From assembly GCF_016658545.1 (NCBI RefSeq), contig NZ_JACVZC010000001.1, positions 124,001-188,000 on the forward strand: a stretch of DNA of 64,000 bases, given 5' to 3'. Every line of letters starts with the position of its first letter. The first letter of the stretch is position 1. The notes under the pieces were generated by a model. That model made no database searches. It was not told the origin of the DNA and saw only the letters and a program-made list of their open reading frames with translations. Positions 61,464 through 64,000 of the stretch are shown here, in pieces. The stretch comes from Pseudomonas sp. S37 (lineage in GTDB: Bacteria; Pseudomonadota; Gammaproteobacteria; Pseudomonadales; Pseudomonadaceae). The position numbers and the translations under genes were made by a program.

Positions 61464-64000
61464 ATGGCCAATTTCAGCAAGTCGGACCTGGAATTCATCC
61501 TCAAGCAAATCTTCATCGCCGAAGCCCATGCCGCAGGCACCAGCCTGATCGACCTGCTGCCCAACAGCCAGGTACCGTTTGGCCTGCGCACCGTGGATGG
61601 CAGCTACAACAACCTGGTCGCGGGGCAAAGCGGGTTCGGCGCCGCCGACAATTCGTTCCTGCGCCTGCTCGATGCCTCGTACCGCGCCAACTACGCCGGC
61701 ACCGGCACGGTCACCGATTCGCAACCGCGTACCATCAGCAACCTGATCGTTGACCAGACGGCGAACAACCCGGCCGCAGTCGAGGCCAATGGCGGCGCGG
61801 CCCCGGTGATGAGCCCGGGCATCGACGGGGTGTTCGGTACCGCCGACGACAAGCCGGTGTTCTTCATCCCCAACGTTTCGCCGGACGTCGGCCTGACTGC
61901 CGGCTTCAACGCCTGGATGACCTTCTTCGGCCAGTTCTTCGACCATGGCCTGGACCTGGTCAGCAAAAGCAACAGCGACATCGTGTTCATCCCGCTGCTG
62001 CCGGACGACCCGCTGTACAAGGCCAATAGCCCGACCAACTTCATGGTGCTGCCGCGCGCCGTGCGTACGGCCGGTGCCGATGGCGTGGTAGGCACCGCCG
62101 ATGATGGCCAGCCCAACACCACCTCGCCGTTTGTCGACCAGAGCCAGACCTACAGCTCGCACCCGTCGCACCAGGTGTTCCTGCGCGAGTACACGCTCAA
62201 TGCCGCAGGCGACCCGGTCGCGACCGGGCGGCTGATCACCAACCGCGACCTGGGTGCCGATGGCAAGTTCGGCACGGGCGACGATGGCAACAGCGAAAAC
62301 GGCGGCATGGCCACCTGGGCGGTGGTCAAGGCCCAGGCCCGTGACCTGCTGGGTATCAACCTGACCGACGCCGACGTGCACAGCGTGCCGCTGCTGGCCA
62401 CCGACCCCTATGGCAACTTCCTGCGCGGGCCTAACGGCATGCCGCAGGTGGTCATGCGCGTGAACAATGGCGCCGATGGCATCGCTGGCACCGCCGACGA
62501 CGTCACCACACTGGTCGAAGGCAACCGCGCCGCGCCCATCAGCCTGGCCAATGCCGTGAGCACCGGGCATGGTTTTCTCGATGACATTGCCCACAATGCC
62601 GCGCCAGTGGTGGTCGGCGGCGTGCTGCAGGCTGACGCCGATAGCGCCACCGGCAACGCACAGCCTGTGGGGCAGGGCGGCAACAACCTGACCTACGACA
62701 ACGAACTGCTGGACGCCCACTACATCGCTGGCGATGGCCGGGTGAACGAAAACATCGGCCTGACTGCCGTGCACCATGTGTTCCACTCCGAGCACAACCG
62801 CCTGGTGCAGCAAACCAAGGACACCCTGCTGGCTGCCGGTGACCTGGCGTTCCTCAACGAATGGCTGGTCGATGACGTCAGCGCCATCCCCACCACGCCC
62901 GCCGGCATCGCCGCGCTGGTGTGGGACGGCGAGCGGCTGTTCCAGGCCGCCAAGTTCGGCACCGAAATGCAGTACCAGCACCTGGTGTTCGAAGAGTTCG
63001 CCCGCACCATCCAGCCGCAGATCGACGAGTTCCTCGCGCCCAACGGCTACGACACCTCGATCAACCCGGCCATCCTCGCCGAGTTCGCCCATGTGGTGTA
63101 CCGCTTTGGCCACTCGATGCTGACCGAAACCGTCGACCGCTTCGACGCTGACTTCGACACGGTCAACGGCGACCCGCAACTGGGCCTGATCGCCGCCTTC
63201 CTCAACCCGCTGGCGTTTGCTGAAAGTGGCGCCACTGCCGACGAAGCGGCCGGCGCGATCATTCGCGGTGTCACCCGCCAACTGGGCAACGAAATCGACG
63301 AATTCGTTACCGAAGCCCTGCGCAACAACCTGCTCGGCCTGCCGCTTGACCTGCCGGCGTTGAACATCGCCCGTGGCCGTGACACCGGCATCCCCAGCCT
63401 GAACGAGGCGCGTCGCGAGTTCTACGCCGCCACCGGTGACAGCCAGCTCAAGCCCTACATCAGCTGGGTCGACTTTGCCGACCACCTCAAGCACCCGGCA
63501 TCGCTGATCAACTTCATCGCCGCCTACGGCAGCCACGGCAGCATCACCGGGGCCACCACCGAAGCGGCCAAGCGCGCGGCCGCAGTGGCGCTGGTGCTGG
63601 GCGGCGACGGCGCACCGGCTGACCGTCTGGACTTCCTCAACGGCACCGGCGCCTGGGCCAACCATGCCGGGGTGACCATTACCGGCGTCGATGCCATCGA
63701 CTTCTGGGTCGGCGGCCTGGCCGAGAAGAAAATGCCCTTTGGCGGCATGCTCGGTTCAAGTTTCAACTTCGTCTTCGAAACCCAGCTGGAAGCACTGCAG
63801 AACGGTGACCGGTTCTACTACCTGTCGCGCACGGCGGGCATGAACTTCGGCACCGAGCTTGAGAACAATTCGTTCGCCAAGCTGATCATGCTCAACTCCG
63901 ACGTCACCCACCTGTCCAACACCGTGTTCCTCACGCCCACCTTCACCCTCGAAGTGAACCAGGCCAACCAGTTCACCGGCCTGGGCGCCGACGGCCGCGC
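61464..64000 (+). CDS. Secreted animal-type heme peroxidase, N-terminal part (runs off right edge)
   Basis: The frame starts at ATG 61464 (MANFSKSDLEFILKQIFIAE), with GAGGG just upstream, and stays open for 845 codons to the window end. The peroxidase domain shows the distal motif FFGQFFDHGLDL with H161 and the proximal motif YRFGHSMLTETVDR with H550; both match animal heme peroxidases. Aspartate-rich GTADD repeats (around residues 128-134 and 210-216) may bind calcium. There is no signal peptide, which fits export by the type I system encoded divergently. Known Pseudomonas homologues are several thousand residues long with C-terminal RTX repeats; those would be outside the window. A long GC-rich antisense frame here is a shadow. 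Confidence 0.9.
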   Translation, partial: MANFSKSDLEFILKQIFIAEAHAAGTSLIDLLPNSQVPFGLRTVDGSYNNLVAGQSGFGAADNSFLRLLDASYRANYAGTGTVTDSQPRTISNLIVDQTANNPAAVEANGGAAPVMSPGIDGVFGTADDKPVFFIPNVSPDVGLTAGFNAWMTFFGQFFDHGLDLVSKSNSDIVFIPLLPDDPLYKANSPTNFMVLPRAVRTAGADGVVGTADDGQPNTTSPFVDQSQTYSSHPSHQVFLREYTLNAAGDPVATGRLITNRDLGADGKFGTGDDGNSENGGMATWAVVKAQARDLLGINLTDADVHSVPLLATDPYGNFLRGPNGMPQVVMRVNNGADGIAGTADDVTTLVEGNRAAPISLANAVSTGHGFLDDIAHNAAPVVVGGVLQADADSATGNAQPVGQGGNNLTYDNELLDAHYIAGDGRVNENIGLTAVHHVFHSEHNRLVQQTKDTLLAAGDLAFLNEWLVDDVSAIPTTPAGIAALVWDGERLFQAAKFGTEMQYQHLVFEEFARTIQPQIDEFLAPNGYDTSINPAILAEFAHVVYRFGHSMLTETVDRFDADFDTVNGDPQLGLIAAFLNPLAFAESGATADEAAGAIIRGVTRQLGNEIDEFVTEALRNNLLGLPLDLPALNIARGRDTGIPSLNEARREFYAATGDSQLKPYISWVDFADHLKHPASLINFIAAYGSHGSITGATTEAAKRAAAVALVLGGDGAPADRLDFLNGTGAWANHAGVTITGVDAIDFWVGGLAEKKMPFGGMLGSSFNFVFETQLEALQNGDRFYYLSRTAGMNFGTELENNSFAKLIMLNSDVTHLSNTVFLTPTFTLEVNQANQFTGLGADGR

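Noticed and set aside
61395..63665. Long minus-strand open frame (756 codons) opposite the heme peroxidase gene
   Set aside because: It is the GC-rich antisense shadow of the peroxidase frame, has a low-complexity V/G/H/Q-rich product and no family features.
1..64000. CRISPR arrays, rRNA or tRNA genes
   Set aside because: I looked for regularly spaced repeats, T-loop consensus and rRNA-like stretches and noticed none; a tRNA scan was not possible, so a missed tRNA cannot be excluded.

Overview
The window looks like a chromosome segment of a Pseudomonas of the putida group. The evidence is the codon use, a type I secretion and heme-peroxidase locus of the kind known from P. putida, an NrtR regulator, zinc-starvation (Zur) paralogues and an alkylsulfate/sulfonate (ats-type) cluster. 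Base composition changes along the window: fairly AT-rich from 0 to 14 kb, intermediate from 14 to 54 kb, and GC-rich from 55 to 64 kb.

Region 1 (0-12.8 kb) is an organosulfur acquisition cluster: a TonB-dependent receptor, two LysR regulators, a double-length ABC permease, its ATPase, a substrate-binding protein and an AtsK-like alkylsulfatase. The ABC genes are split by a 2.3-kb block of zinc-independent paralogue remnants (thrS2, pyrC2, dksA2). A second remnant block (13.4-14.2 kb) holds a Zur-type operator, a frameshifted rpmJ2 and a broken TonB receptor. Every gene of this zinc-starvation set is damaged.

Region 2 (14.4-48.2 kb) is a defence island. It carries a Shango-type system (TerB protein, ATPase, helicase), a solitary SF1 helicase with a glycine-rich repeat N-terminus, a YaaW-like protein with a membrane partner, a Gabija system (gajA-gajB), an HTH-ImmA/IrrE regulator with an overlapping partner and a candidate operator, a possible nuclease, and a DUF4062 protein. 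It also carries an operon I cannot match to a known system: a DinG-like helicase fused to a PD-(D/E)xK nuclease, an overlapping 694-aa protein with a weak PIWI/Argonaute-like C-terminus, and a KAP P-loop NTPase. The next gene, a coiled-coil membrane protein, is interrupted by an in-frame stop codon. Two related palindromic elements lie at 25.9 and 37.5 kb, around the YaaW-Gabija-ImmA-DUF4062 block.

Region 3 (48.2-55.04 kb) is the mobility end of the island: a four-gene overlapping operon with three tyrosine-recombinase-like proteins and one small coiled-coil protein. The island ends inside a nicotinamidase-like gene, which keeps its first half (about 104 codons) and then runs into island sequence. 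The other half is not in the window, so the island must extend past the left edge or have lost its other end.

Region 4 (55.04-64 kb) is core chromosome: the truncated nicotinamidase-like gene divergent from nrtR with a near-perfect 21-bp palindrome between them, a hairpin repeat, and a type I secretion operon (ABC transporter, membrane fusion protein, TolC-like protein) divergent from a large heme peroxidase that runs off the right edge.
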